This document shows positions 53,801 to 63,481 of a DNA stretch of 64,000 nt, piece after piece (positions within the stretch are counted from its first letter, which is position 1; each line of letters starts with the position of its first letter). The position numbers and the translations under genes were made by a program. Under the pieces are notes generated by a model, which worked only from the letters and a program-made list of their open reading frames with translations, was not told the origin of the DNA and did no database searches. The stretch comes from M3007 sp044350425. GTDB lineage: Bacteria; Bacteroidota; Bacteroidia; Chitinophagales; Saprospiraceae. The stretch is taken from positions 20,125 through 84,124 of the forward strand of contig JBILHS010000010.1 in the NCBI GenBank assembly GCA_044350425.1. Direction: 5' to 3'.

Positions 53801-56800
53801 TAATGTTGCCTTCAATGTAACGGCTTCCATTTGTGGGGTTAACAATGGCGGCATTGATGTCAGTGTCAGCGGCCCGGCCGGGCCTTACACTTACCTCTGG
53901 TCAGACATGTCAACGACTGAAGATCTTGCCAGTCTCTTGCCAGGCAATTATTCCGTCACGGTTTCAGCACCCAATGGATGTACCCAGGATGCAGCCATCA
54001 ATGTGCCAAACAATGCTTCCTCCTTCAGCCTGGCAGCCACACCAGTTCCACTGACAAACTGTTCTTTCAATAACGGAGCCATCTATCTGGATGTCACGCC
54101 TGCCGGAGCCTTTACTTACCTGTGGTCGAACATGGCCACGACCGAGGACCTCAATGGCCTCGCTCCCGGTACCTATACGGTTTCGGTGACACAATCGGGC
54201 AGTTGTACGGCCACGGCCTCTTATTTTGTGGTAGATCAGATCACCACGCCACTGGGTACTCAATCCATTGTGCCCGAACTTTGTGGCCAGTCCGACGGAA
54301 GCATTGATCTGAGTATTGTGGGAGGAACCGCACCTTTTGGATATCAATGGTTGGGTGGACAAGTGACGCAGGATCTCTCCAATCTGGCTGCAGGTACTTA
54401 CGATGTGACCGTCACCGATGCCAACAATTGTACGGTCACTGCAAATGCCATCGTGCCGGGTAATTCTATCTCTTTTGCATTGTCCGGAACCCCCAGCGAC
54501 AATAGCTCCTGTCTGGTTATTAACGGAGCGATCGATCTTTCAGTCAATCCACCCGGCGGTGTCACTTACCTCTGGTCTAACATGGCCACCACCGAAGATC
54601 TTGGCAGCCTGACAGCCGGAACGTATACCGTGACCGTCAGTGCCGGTGGAAACTGTACCAATACGGCAGCTTTTGCCGTGATCAGTAATGTCCCAAGTCC
54701 ATTACTTGCCCAAAATATAACGGCAGCCGCTTGCGGCCAGGCCAGTGGCGCCATTGACCTGAGCGTATCCGGAAGTCCTGCCCCCTACGGTTATCTCTGG
54801 TCCAACAGTGCCATGGTTCAGGATCTTAATGCGATCATTCCAGGAACTTACTCTGTCACTGTTACTGCCGCGAATGGCTGTACCACGGTGGATAATTTTG
54901 TGGTGCCGGACAATGTTTTTGTTCCTGGTATTGCCAGTTCCCTGACTCCGGCCACTTCCTGTGTGCTCAATAACGGTGCCATCGATCTGACCATCAACCC
55001 GGCAGTCGGGCCCTATACTTTCATTTGGTCAAACATGGCCACCACCGAGGATCTGGCAAATGTTGCGGCCGGCAGTTATACCGTTACGGTCAGCGCCGGA
55101 GGAACCTGTACCAATACCTCTAATCTTATCGTTGCCAGCAACACCGGCATCGTATCCCTCAGTGGTCAACCCACCGCTGTGCTTTGTTTTGGCGGCAATA
55201 CAGGATCTATCGATCTGAGCGTAAACAGCGGCACTGCACCGTTTATTTATGCTTGGTCGCCAGCGATTGCCGGGAATCCACAGGATCCATCGGGGCTTAA
55301 TTCGGGCAATTACACGGTGACCGTAACAGATAATCTCGGGTGCACCAGCACTTCATTATTTGCCATCAGCCAGCCAGCAACTCCGGTCCAGATCCAGTGT
55401 GCTGCGACGGCGCCGGTCAGTCAGATCGGTTTGACCGATGGCAGTGGTTCTGTGAATATCAATGGTGGAACCGGACCGTACACCGTCAACTGGTCGCCCG
55501 GAAGCTCACAGACGCTGGTTCCTGCGGGCACCTTCCCCATCACGAACCTGGGAGAAAACACCTATGCCGTCACGGTTACAGATGCCAATGGTTGCCCGGT
55601 TACCTGCGGGTTCACTGTTGTGACCTCCGCTTGTGCGACGGCTGTTGGTTCTATGGGCAATACGCTGATCACCCGTTGTGGTCCCGGCTGCATCACAGCT
55701 ACTTATAATACCACGGGACAGGTTTTGAACAGCAACGATGCGCTTCAGTTTGTCCTGCACCAGGGCAGCGGCGCGACCATTGTCAATGAGCTCGCCCGAT
55801 CCAATCAGCCCAATTTCTGCTTTGATGCTGCCACCATGTCCTTCGGAACGACGTATTACATCTCCGCTCTGGCCGGGGTAACGGATGCGATGGGCAATGT
55901 GGTATTGAGCGGAAATTGCACGGTCAATTCTGCAGGTACGCCTATCCGGTTCAACGAAGCGCCGGTGGCCTCGGCCAACCCACCTGCTCAGATCAACTGC
56001 GCCAATCTTCAAACAACGCTACAAGGTAGTTCGAGCCTCACGGGCTCCACTTTTCTTTGGAGCACCCTCAATGGAACGATTGTGGGAAATCCTGCGCAGG
56101 CCAACACCAGTGCCAATCAAGCGGGCCTCTACACCCTGATCGTTACCACCAACGGATGTTCCGACACTACCGCAGTAACGGTAGCCGGCAATTTTACCCA
56201 GCCTGTGGCATCGGTCAATGCAGCCACTACCCAGCTGACCTGCAGTTCCCCATCCATATCGCTTCAGGGTACTGTAACTGGTTCGGCCAGTGCAAACAAC
56301 CAATGGGTAAGCAATGGAGTCGTGCTGGGAAATACCAACACACTTTCAGTCACCACACCCGGGTTGTATAATTTTGTGTCGGTAGATGCCCTCAGTTTCT
56401 GTGCAGACACCGCCAGCATCACCATTACACAAAGTGTCAATCCTCCGGCACTTGCGATCGCTAACCCTGCTTTGTTGACCTGTACATCGCCCACGCAGAC
56501 ACTCGCGGGCAGTTCGCCGGTTTCAGGGGTTCAGTTTTCCTGGGCTACGATTAGTGGCCCGGATACTACCCTAGTGGGTACGGGTGCAAACTTGCCGGTT
56601 TCAGCTGCAGGCACTTATTTCCTGATCGGTATTAACCCGGCCAACAATTGTGCAAACGCCACATCAGTCAACGTACTGGCCAATCAAACACCACCGGTTG
56701 CCAATGCAGGCGCGCCCTTTACCCTGGATTGTGCCGGGGAAACCACTAACATGAATGGCAGTGGAACAGGCGCTCCCAATCTGAACTACCAATGGACAAG

Positions 56801-57710
56801 TCAGAACGGAAATTTTGTTTCCGGCGCAAATACAGCGACTCCGCTGATCAATCAATCGGGCGATTACCAATTGCTGGTGACCAACCCCGCCAACGGATGT
56901 ACGGACACCGATGCAGTGACCATTACACCAGAGGTTCCGGTGGCTTTTGTTTCGATCATTCAACCTACCTGCTCTGATTTGCAGGGTACGGTTCAGGTGG
57001 ATTCTGTGACGGGATTGTCTGCGCCTATTTTATACAGCCTGAACAACAGTCAGCCGGGTGCTCAAAATCAATTTACGAACCTTGTCCCGGGTGTTTATAC
57101 CGTGGAAGTAATGGGCGGTAATGGCTGTAGTGCTACGGAAGTGGTGACGGTAGAAGTGCCTGTCCTGGTAGACATTACGCTCACTACGGCCGCAACGGTT
57201 GCTCTGGGTGACAGTTACCAGATCGATGCGACGGTGAACCTTCCGGCCTCAGATATTGCTTCTATTACCTGGACACCGTCGACGGGTCTGGATTGTGCTA
57301 CCTGCCTAAATCCCTTAGCTACGCCTCTGACGACCACGGAATACGAGCTCCTCGTCGTTTCAAATGTGGGTTGTGAGGCCAGGGAAAGGCTGTTATTGAC
57401 GGTTGATAAGACACGCAAAATTTATGTGCCCAATATTTTCTCACCCAACGACGACGGCAGGAATGATGTATTTACCGTTTTTGCCAGCCAGGTCAGAGTA
57501 GAGAAGGTCAAGTCTTTGCAGGTGTTCTCTCGTTGGGGAGAAGCCATTTTTGAACTGCGGGATTTTGAGCCGGGTGATCTGGTCACAGGATGGGACGGAA
57601 CCTTCAAAGGCGAGAAGCTGAATCCTGCAGTCTTTGTGTGGCAGGCGGTGGTGCTGTTTGTGGACGGGAAGGAAGAGGTCTTTACTGGAGATGTGTTGTT
57701 GCAGCGGTAA
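50877..57710 (+). CDS. Giant SprB-repeat surface protein with T9SS type B sorting domain
   Basis: A 2,277-residue exported protein with a signal peptide (about 1-20). Residues 80-1570 contain 20 SprB-like units that I can count from the recurring core (W-S-N-G/M-x-T-T-E-D-L followed by GxYxVTV and a Cys). Several Ig/PKD-like domains follow (about 1680-2070), then a short Ig-like region and a gliding-motility-associated C-terminal domain (YVPNIFSPNDDGRNDVF ... GWDGTFKGEKL) of T9SS type B. Relatives include the gliding adhesin SprB, moved along the cell surface, but many are adhesins or matrix proteins. No PorP/SprF partner gene, often found next to type B cargo, is adjacent. A terminator follows. 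Confidence 0.9.
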   Translation: MKVSTLFTACFMAFFCAALSANSVAPSYSVAIDSLNLAKGTGTEESPSIEGFELDSLAFSVLAPTVLVIKDLCGQGIGSIDLTPDPNTQGPWLFMWSNGELTEDISGLVAGVYTVSIFDANNVLQIKDVIVGEFPPIAPISITGVVTGNTLCNGTSNGAIDLTVDPTPNAWNYAWSNGETTEDLVNVEPGIYTVSVTWGVTCTTEETFIVPNLTNAPNLVPPLGGFTADFCETSNGIAAVSASGGTPPYTYEWSNGETDLQIFNLVTGEYTVTVTGADGCSSILMGDVPVGTLPVTVSLNTLVYNTTCNGANGSISIDVGPSGVWIPTAIFEWSNGATTQNISNLSSGSYRVTVTRLGICTATEVWYVEDEPILPGLSFAVTTASCGNSNGGVNLTTLPGGIAPYTYLWSNGATTEDLTNVPGGSYDVTLTSANGCTSVGNAVVDDNQAVFSYSAVVTDNTSCDTINGRIALTLFPTNLTFLWSNGATTKVLDTLPPGNYTVTISAGGTCTAVETYSVGDIREYPVIPVSVDTATCGLANGAIDLMILGNAITPLTYTWSNGATTQDLTKIQADTFFVTVTSAVGCSNQRMVIVPNVNDTIRIMGNVIDNFSCVAPTGAIDLNMTQLDSTYVFQWSSGQTTDSLVNLTAGDYLVTVTLGLSCIALDTFTIINNALPPNLSATSNSTNCGLNNGTADLSVTGGTAPFTFIWSNMATTEDLASLTPGPYSVTVTGSNSCTAVNSVSVLNNNIPLSVNGTPAGNTSCAAANGSIDIGVSPAGTYNYAWSNAALTEDLSNLNAGTYTVTVSLGTCLSTSSFVVADNAQSPNLTASSTAANCSQSDGSADLNVSGGAGPFTHIWSNMAVSEDLTGLAPGTYLVTVTGANSCTSVSSTEVLNNNITLNLNATPIANSSCATANGSIDLSVNPAGTYTYLWSNAETTEDLSNLSSGSFMVTVTLGTCQSTNIFLVADNTSIPNVAFNVTASICGVNNGGIDVSVSGPAGPYTYLWSDMSTTEDLASLLPGNYSVTVSAPNGCTQDAAINVPNNASSFSLAATPVPLTNCSFNNGAIYLDVTPAGAFTYLWSNMATTEDLNGLAPGTYTVSVTQSGSCTATASYFVVDQITTPLGTQSIVPELCGQSDGSIDLSIVGGTAPFGYQWLGGQVTQDLSNLAAGTYDVTVTDANNCTVTANAIVPGNSISFALSGTPSDNSSCLVINGAIDLSVNPPGGVTYLWSNMATTEDLGSLTAGTYTVTVSAGGNCTNTAAFAVISNVPSPLLAQNITAAACGQASGAIDLSVSGSPAPYGYLWSNSAMVQDLNAIIPGTYSVTVTAANGCTTVDNFVVPDNVFVPGIASSLTPATSCVLNNGAIDLTINPAVGPYTFIWSNMATTEDLANVAAGSYTVTVSAGGTCTNTSNLIVASNTGIVSLSGQPTAVLCFGGNTGSIDLSVNSGTAPFIYAWSPAIAGNPQDPSGLNSGNYTVTVTDNLGCTSTSLFAISQPATPVQIQCAATAPVSQIGLTDGSGSVNINGGTGPYTVNWSPGSSQTLVPAGTFPITNLGENTYAVTVTDANGCPVTCGFTVVTSACATAVGSMGNTLITRCGPGCITATYNTTGQVLNSNDALQFVLHQGSGATIVNELARSNQPNFCFDAATMSFGTTYYISALAGVTDAMGNVVLSGNCTVNSAGTPIRFNEAPVASANPPAQINCANLQTTLQGSSSLTGSTFLWSTLNGTIVGNPAQANTSANQAGLYTLIVTTNGCSDTTAVTVAGNFTQPVASVNAATTQLTCSSPSISLQGTVTGSASANNQWVSNGVVLGNTNTLSVTTPGLYNFVSVDALSFCADTASITITQSVNPPALAIANPALLTCTSPTQTLAGSSPVSGVQFSWATISGPDTTLVGTGANLPVSAAGTYFLIGINPANNCANATSVNVLANQTPPVANAGAPFTLDCAGETTNMNGSGTGAPNLNYQWTSQNGNFVSGANTATPLINQSGDYQLLVTNPANGCTDTDAVTITPEVPVAFVSIIQPTCSDLQGTVQVDSVTGLSAPILYSLNNSQPGAQNQFTNLVPGVYTVEVMGGNGCSATEVVTVEVPVLVDITLTTAATVALGDSYQIDATVNLPASDIASITWTPSTGLDCATCLNPLATPLTTTEYELLVVSNVGCEARERLLLTVDKTRKIYVPNIFSPNDDGRNDVFTVFASQVRVEKVKSLQVFSRWGEAIFELRDFEPGDLVTGWDGTFKGEKLNPAVFVWQAVVLFVDGKEEVFTGDVLLQR

Positions 57711-58348
57711 ATATTAAATCAGGAATTTATTTGAGCGGGGTAAACGACTGTTGGGCGGTTGTTTACCCCGTTTTTCTTTGTAGAACTTCCCTGTTGATTC
57801 TCAAAATTTTATTTGGAAATGGGGGGAGGGTAATCTATTTGTAACCAAAAAATCATTTGTATCCAAAATTTAACTAAAAATAAACCAGCAAAGGCATAAA
57901 TATTAAAAATATAAATTTACTTTTGTTAACGTTTTCATTTGCCCATATTAAACTGCTTCCTCCCAATGAGCCTTTTCTTAGACAACCCAACCATTTGCCC
58001 CACTGAGTGCCAATTTCCAAAACCATTCCTGCTGTTGTTTTTTGCTGAACATCCGAACAGATGTTTCACGACCTGAGTTAGTCTCACGTTGAGCGAGGTA
58101 TTTTTCATCAAGGTTTGCTGTGGGTGTGTACCCACTGGCCTGTTCTTTGGTGCGCCTTGCTCGTGGATATAGGATATTGATTTTCACTTCAACACTTCAA
58201 CCCCCTTCGCCTGGGTTATGGCGAGATTGAAAAAAGAGGCAGCGGTTGCAGCCGCCGCCTCCGTACCACCCCCCGAAAGCCCCCGGTACTCATCCTGAAA
58301 TGGCCGGGTAAACAATCAGAGTAGGGACTACTAAAACTTATCAAAGGT
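57711..58348. other. 638-bp intergenic region
   Basis: Apart from the terminator at 57736-57775, the left half is very AT-rich. A minus-strand open frame at 57978-58187 (69 codons, MKINILYPRARRTKEQ) has no recognised family, and a second frame overlaps it (57935-58135), so a decayed gene is possible but unproven. The right part (58231-58290) is GC-rich with PPEAAA-type composition and no clear role. Confidence 0.4.
57736..57775 (+). terminator. Intrinsic terminator of the giant adhesin gene
   Basis: CGGGGTAAAC (57736-57745) pairs perfectly with GTTTACCCCG (57761-57770) and is followed by five T. It lies 26 nt after the stop codon. Confidence 0.88.
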
Positions 58349-61300
58349 ATGAAAATCTTAAGATTTCATCAAAACTCAACGCATTGGTACCAAGTACACA
58401 CTATTACCTACCGACTAATTTTGGGTGCTATTATGGCATTTATCTCTCAAGCCTTACCTGCACAAAACGAAGGTAACAGCGCCTGTTTTTTTAGTATTGA
58501 GTATCTGATTAAGTGTGACAACATAACGGTGAAATTCGGAGGTAACGCAAACTGGCCATTTCATCAATGGAACTTTGGTGATGGTTCGGCAATAATTACG
58601 GGACAGCCCCCTATCTCTCACATCTATACAGATGTCAACCCTTATCTAAATCCAATAACCGCAAGTCACTTTACAGACCAGTGGTGCGACCAGATCGTTG
58701 AGTTTCCTGGCATCTTCCTTGGTACAGGCTGCGGAAGTATTAGGAAGGTTAGCGAAATGATAGCAGCCAATAAACTGCCCGCAAATGGGCTTGTTGGTAG
58801 AACGTTGTATATCTTTGGTAATTTGGAAGTGGATGTCATCTACAAATTTGAAGGTTGCAACATTTATGTATCCCAAGGCGGTAAGATAGCGATCAAGTCA
58901 GGTGCTACCCTGACCTTGAAAAGCAACACGGTTGTTGATGCCCATACCATTTCTGGTGAATGTCAAAGTCTGTGGTCAGGCATTGAAGTATTATCTGGTG
59001 GGTCGCTTATAACAAATGGTGCGACTATCAAAAACGCCTACTTTGCTATAAATTTAGTCAATCCTGGTAATTTAGCGCTTGGACCAAAGCTTAATCTACA
59101 AAATACGGTATTCCAAAGGAATTTTGTAGGTATTTATGCCGCTAAAGGCCGCTTCGCTATTTCTTCGTTTAGAAATAACACTTTCGAAGGTTCTGATAAC
59201 GCAGCCATATATCCAGTGGGTAATTGTGGTACTTATGAAACGATTGCTAATGCACCGTACTCAAACAGAACATATTGCGGTATTTATTTTGATGGAACAT
59301 TAGGGGGCTCATTATTGCTGGGTGCTCCTACATTTAACAATGTTTTTAAGGATTTACAGGCAGGCATAGTTTGTATTAATGGAACATCTACCATTCGAGG
59401 ATGCCGCTTTGACAACATTGCTTTTTTAACGGGTTTGCCTGCTATTTATCAAGGGACAGCCTTTACATTCGTTGATAAGAAGGGTGGGAAGCGACTAAAC
59501 CTTGTAGGGTTGGGGAAAGCCAGCGCTCTTGCCACAGTCAATAACTGTGAACGAGGAGTATATGTGCTAACTACCATGCCAGCAACTGAGGTTAACATAT
59601 CTGCTTGTCGGATGCTTGAAGTGCAAAATGGTGTAGAATTAGATGAAACTTTGGCTGGGGAATTCAAGAAGGTTCAAATATCAAACGGCTATATTTCTTG
59701 TACCAAGTATCTGCCAAATATCAAGAAGCGCACGACTGGAATTGAAATCAAAGATCCAGGCAATTCATACACCAACATTACTGTAAGCAACAACGACATT
59801 GTATTAGATCAGCCAGAGGCTTACCTTGGAAATGCTCTTGACGAGGAGATTTTTCCAAAAGGCATTGCTTTGTATTCGGTTCAGCCTTTGACCAAAATGG
59901 ATGTGACCATTTATCAAAACAACATTCATCTCATCAATGGACATTATGGTATTTCGTGCGAAAATATAGTAAACGCAGTCATCACAAACAATCACGTGAT
60001 TAATGACAAGACCGCATTGTTTGAAAATGCTTTTGCCGGTTTTTTTGTGCAAGGAGGTGTCTTTAACGTTTTAACTTGTAATACTGTGACACAAAACAGT
60101 AGCCAGCCAGAAGCCTCCATTGTTGGGTTTGTTGTCAATGGTTCTCTTGCCTCAACGCTGAGCCAAAATACCACTACGGACTTATTGACTGGTGTTACAT
60201 TTGCTGAGGATAATGGCACCAGTTGTGTCTTATCATATAATAACTTTGAAGTACCTACCCCATCTGGACTGACACGATATGGGCTTTACTACCTGAATGC
60301 GATCACGGGACCTCAATTCCTTCAAGGCAACGACTGGATTGGAAATTTTGAAAATGGAGCGGTTTATGACCAAGCTATTGGGGCGTTTTCATACTGTGAT
60401 TCCCGCTATGATGTTTCTCAAGGAGCTAATGTGGCAAATGCTCTAAACCCTGTAGATCAAGGACTAATGCAGAATTGTCCTACAGGACCTGATAACTGGT
60501 TCACTATTTCTGAATCGCTTGAAACCGATTACTCCTGTGGAAGCTCACCTGGTGGAACAGGGGGATTTACAAAAAATGAAGCAGATCTGAATTTAGCAGG
60601 TGGCGGCACTTCAAACTTGAGTTCAGGGTACAAGTGGTCGTCTGAAATGGGTTTATACCGAAAATTTACAGAAAATCCTGGACTTGCTACAGGAGATTCC
60701 ATTCTCAATGGGTTCCTTCAAGTTCAGCAAGGTCTTCCTGTGGCAACAATGTATAGTATCCAGAATGCTGCACGTAATATTGAAGGCAGTATTCCGCCAA
60801 CATTATTGAGCAACATCCAAAATACGGCGACACAATTAGAAGCAAATACGGACAATATACTCCTCTTGCTGGAAAATATTGACACCGACCCCATTGTAAT
60901 GACCTCTTATACCTCACTCAGTGCTCAAACGGAAAATTTGGAACAGTTGCTTGAAGGTTATCTGGCTGCTGGTTTGAGTGCCATGGTTCAAAGTGCTACA
61001 GCCGTTAAGAACTTAAACAACAGCATAAGTTGTTCGTCTTTGCCCTGCTCCACAGAACGTTACATCACAGGGTTGTATTTGGAAACTCAACTTATTTCAC
61101 CTCGAATGCTTACAGTTCCTGAATTGGAATCCATACGTCAAATTGGCTTGGATTGCCCGGCGAATGCAGGCAGTGCTGTTTATTTGGCAAGAGCCTGGTA
61201 CTATATTCAAACAGGAGTATCCTTAAATGCTTCATGCGGCAGTTTCACACCTTTGGTATTAGACCTACGCCATGATCAGTCCAAGCTGGCCTTGTCAGAT

Positions 61301-61549
61301 GATCTGGTATTAGCCCCAAACCCTGCCAATGCTAATGTTGAAATCAGACTTCCAGTTATTTTAGGCGCATGTACGCTACTCCTCACGGATATGTGGGGCC
61401 GGCTGGTTCTACAGCGTGAATTACCCGAATCAAGCCACAATATTGTGGAGACGATCTCTACCGAAGGCATCATCACCGGTGTTTACATGGTCACCATTAA
61501 GACAAAAAATGGGCAGCCATTGACTAAAAAACTTTTCATTGCACACTAA
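58349..61549 (+). CDS. Exported beta-helix protein with T9SS sorting domain
   Basis: A 1,066-residue protein with a long signal peptide (cleavage near residue 39, ALPAQ). A PKD-like stretch (QWNFGDGSA, about 74-82) is followed by a right-handed parallel beta-helix region (about 150-690) with recurring short strands such as GVYVLTT, GIEIKDPG and GIALYSV. A Gly/Ser-rich linker, a helical region (about 790-900) and a type A sorting domain (VLAPNPANANVEIRL ... KKLFIAH) complete it. Such helices often bind or cleave polysaccharides, but I see no catalytic motif. Base composition is more AT-rich than in the upstream adhesin gene. A terminator follows. Confidence 0.82.
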   Translation: MKILRFHQNSTHWYQVHTITYRLILGAIMAFISQALPAQNEGNSACFFSIEYLIKCDNITVKFGGNANWPFHQWNFGDGSAIITGQPPISHIYTDVNPYLNPITASHFTDQWCDQIVEFPGIFLGTGCGSIRKVSEMIAANKLPANGLVGRTLYIFGNLEVDVIYKFEGCNIYVSQGGKIAIKSGATLTLKSNTVVDAHTISGECQSLWSGIEVLSGGSLITNGATIKNAYFAINLVNPGNLALGPKLNLQNTVFQRNFVGIYAAKGRFAISSFRNNTFEGSDNAAIYPVGNCGTYETIANAPYSNRTYCGIYFDGTLGGSLLLGAPTFNNVFKDLQAGIVCINGTSTIRGCRFDNIAFLTGLPAIYQGTAFTFVDKKGGKRLNLVGLGKASALATVNNCERGVYVLTTMPATEVNISACRMLEVQNGVELDETLAGEFKKVQISNGYISCTKYLPNIKKRTTGIEIKDPGNSYTNITVSNNDIVLDQPEAYLGNALDEEIFPKGIALYSVQPLTKMDVTIYQNNIHLINGHYGISCENIVNAVITNNHVINDKTALFENAFAGFFVQGGVFNVLTCNTVTQNSSQPEASIVGFVVNGSLASTLSQNTTTDLLTGVTFAEDNGTSCVLSYNNFEVPTPSGLTRYGLYYLNAITGPQFLQGNDWIGNFENGAVYDQAIGAFSYCDSRYDVSQGANVANALNPVDQGLMQNCPTGPDNWFTISESLETDYSCGSSPGGTGGFTKNEADLNLAGGGTSNLSSGYKWSSEMGLYRKFTENPGLATGDSILNGFLQVQQGLPVATMYSIQNAARNIEGSIPPTLLSNIQNTATQLEANTDNILLLLENIDTDPIVMTSYTSLSAQTENLEQLLEGYLAAGLSAMVQSATAVKNLNNSISCSSLPCSTERYITGLYLETQLISPRMLTVPELESIRQIGLDCPANAGSAVYLARAWYYIQTGVSLNASCGSFTPLVLDLRHDQSKLALSDDLVLAPNPANANVEIRLPVILGACTLLLTDMWGRLVLQRELPESSHNIVETISTEGIITGVYMVTIKTKNGQPLTKKLFIAH

Positions 61550-61561
61550 ATAATTAAGATG

Positions 61562-61593
61562 GCAGGGTGGCATCATAATGCCATCCTGCTTTT
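61562..61593 (+). terminator. Intrinsic terminator between two T9SS cargo genes
   Basis: GCAGGGTGGCAT (61562-61573) pairs with ATGCCATCCTGC (61578-61589), one G-U, with loop CATA and four T. It ends only 17 nt before the next start at 61611, so it lies in the 5' leader of that gene as well. Confidence 0.82.
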
Positions 61594-61610
61594 CCATTTT
61601 TACCCTTGCC

Positions 61611-63437
61611 ATGCGCAATTACTCTCATTTTCTGCTCCTGCTTGTTTCTTTTGGGATTCAGCCTGTATTGGCCCAAAAGCACGATTATATGTGGCCGCTT
61701 GGGTTAGGTCCCGGATGGAGCGACTATAATTTTTTCCTCGATTTCAATGGATTTGATTCTCCAAGAGTAGCAATTCGAACTGATACAATGAGTACAGGTA
61801 CTTATGCTGCTTCCTATTGTTCTGCTAATGGTGAGATCTTGCTTTATTCGAACGGATTAAGCATACTGAATAAATACGGCTATATTGTCGAAAACAGCCA
61901 AAATTTGAATCCAACTATTACCTTACCTGAATGGAATAATAAAAGCTATCCAGGAGGAGAATCCGGGTTTTTCCTTGGCAAGCCAGATGACCCCAAGATC
62001 GTTTATTTCATCAGTTTGGATTTTGGGCCACATCCTGCACAACAGTGGCCTTATATGTTTGTAGGTCAGAACCTGATGGTGGCTACCATAGATATTACCG
62101 CCAATAATGGGAATGGCAAAGTGCTGGAAAAGAACAAAATTCTGCTCAGCGGTACTTTGATGTCTCCCGCTGCCTGCCGCCATGCCAATGGGCGCGATTG
62201 GTGGATAATGGTTTCGGATGCCGATAAGAACCGACACTACCGCGTTTTACTTTATCCTCAAGGGTTTTCAACTCCACAAACTCAATTCATCGGAACCAAG
62301 CCAAACCCCGTTGGAGGCAGCAAGAGTAACCAAACCGTTGGAAATTGTTTTTCACCCAAGGGTAAATATTATGTAGATATCAATGACCTGTTAGGGTTCA
62401 GCATCTTTGAGTTCGACAGGTGTAGTGGTGAGCTTTCCAACGAACAACGTATTGACTACCCTCCTCCGTCTCCTTCCTATCCAAATTATTATCGCTATTC
62501 CTCTGGAAGAGGTGCTGTTTTTTCCGAAAACGAACAATTTTTTTACAAAACTACGACTTACCATGCCATATCTTCTCCATGGATTCCGGGCACCAAACCT
62601 TATCTTTTTCAATTTGACTTAGAAGCAGAGAATTTGGCTGCATCGATCGATACCATAAACCTGGTAGACAGTGCAGTGTTCCATTTCCCTACTAATATTA
62701 CTTTGGGAAAAATTTTAGGCGCGGAACTTGGTCCCGACGGTCGCATTTATGTGGTACATGAAGGAAACTCTTATTGTACCGTTCAATACCCCAATTTAAA
62801 GGGCAGAGCGTGCAAATTTATCCATGATAAGCCTTATTTCGGAGTCGTTATCGGTGAGGCTATTCCTTATATGCCTAACTACCGTCTTGGACCGCTGGAT
62901 GGTTCGCAATGTGATTCTTTAGGTTTGAACAATATCCCCGTTGCCAACTTCAGGGTGGACGATACACTTGGCTTTTTTGCCCGCTACTTCTTTGACCTTT
63001 CGCACCACGAGCCTGCCGAATGGCACTGGTCATTCGGCGACGGCCATACCAGCATAGAACAAAGTCCGCTTCACCAGTTTGACAGCGCAGGGGTGTACCA
63101 GGTCTGCCTCAACGTAAGCAATCAATATGGCAATGATGTGTATTGTAGGACACTGTATCTCGGAGTGTCGAATACAGATTCTCCCGTAGAAAAAGAGCAG
63201 GTAACGGTCTCGCCCAACCCATTCTCGCAACAAATAGTAGTGTTTGTCAACACGATGTTGCACAACCCGGTGTTTCTCCTGTATGATGTAATGGGCGGTT
63301 TAGTGCATAAAGCGCGGATTGATAAGAGTGTAAATGAAATACAAGTGAACGATTTAAACAATGGGATGTATTTCTGGGAAATTGTAAGCAATGGGAAACT
63401 TGTCAAGGCGGGCAAAATCATCAGAACTGATAATTAA
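61611..63437 (+). CDS. Exported PKD-domain protein with T9SS sorting domain (paralogue of 6739-8478)
   Basis: A 608-residue protein; the start at 61611 (MRNYSHFLLLLVSFGIQPVLAQ) gives a signal peptide. The propeller-like N-terminal region contains HANGRDWWIMVSDADKNRHY, matching GRDWWVFVNEKNTNRFHR in the paralogue. NYRLGPLDGSQCDSLGLNNI, a PKD domain (WHWSFGDGHTS) and a type A sorting domain (VSPNPFSQQIVVFV) follow in the same order. The ligand is unknown. The gene starts just behind a terminator, so its promoter would have to lie inside the preceding gene or overlap the hairpin. Confidence 0.85.
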   Translation: MRNYSHFLLLLVSFGIQPVLAQKHDYMWPLGLGPGWSDYNFFLDFNGFDSPRVAIRTDTMSTGTYAASYCSANGEILLYSNGLSILNKYGYIVENSQNLNPTITLPEWNNKSYPGGESGFFLGKPDDPKIVYFISLDFGPHPAQQWPYMFVGQNLMVATIDITANNGNGKVLEKNKILLSGTLMSPAACRHANGRDWWIMVSDADKNRHYRVLLYPQGFSTPQTQFIGTKPNPVGGSKSNQTVGNCFSPKGKYYVDINDLLGFSIFEFDRCSGELSNEQRIDYPPPSPSYPNYYRYSSGRGAVFSENEQFFYKTTTYHAISSPWIPGTKPYLFQFDLEAENLAASIDTINLVDSAVFHFPTNITLGKILGAELGPDGRIYVVHEGNSYCTVQYPNLKGRACKFIHDKPYFGVVIGEAIPYMPNYRLGPLDGSQCDSLGLNNIPVANFRVDDTLGFFARYFFDLSHHEPAEWHWSFGDGHTSIEQSPLHQFDSAGVYQVCLNVSNQYGNDVYCRTLYLGVSNTDSPVEKEQVTVSPNPFSQQIVVFVNTMLHNPVFLLYDVMGGLVHKARIDKSVNEIQVNDLNNGMYFWEIVSNGKLVKAGKIIRTDN

Positions 63438-63481
63438 CGTGGCTTAATAACCTCGAATAGTTATGACACTTGCATCTATGG

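Noticed and set aside
57978..58187. Possible transposase fragment on the minus strand
   Set aside because: The residues match no transposase motif I can name; overlapping frames and lack of context make it only a weak open frame.
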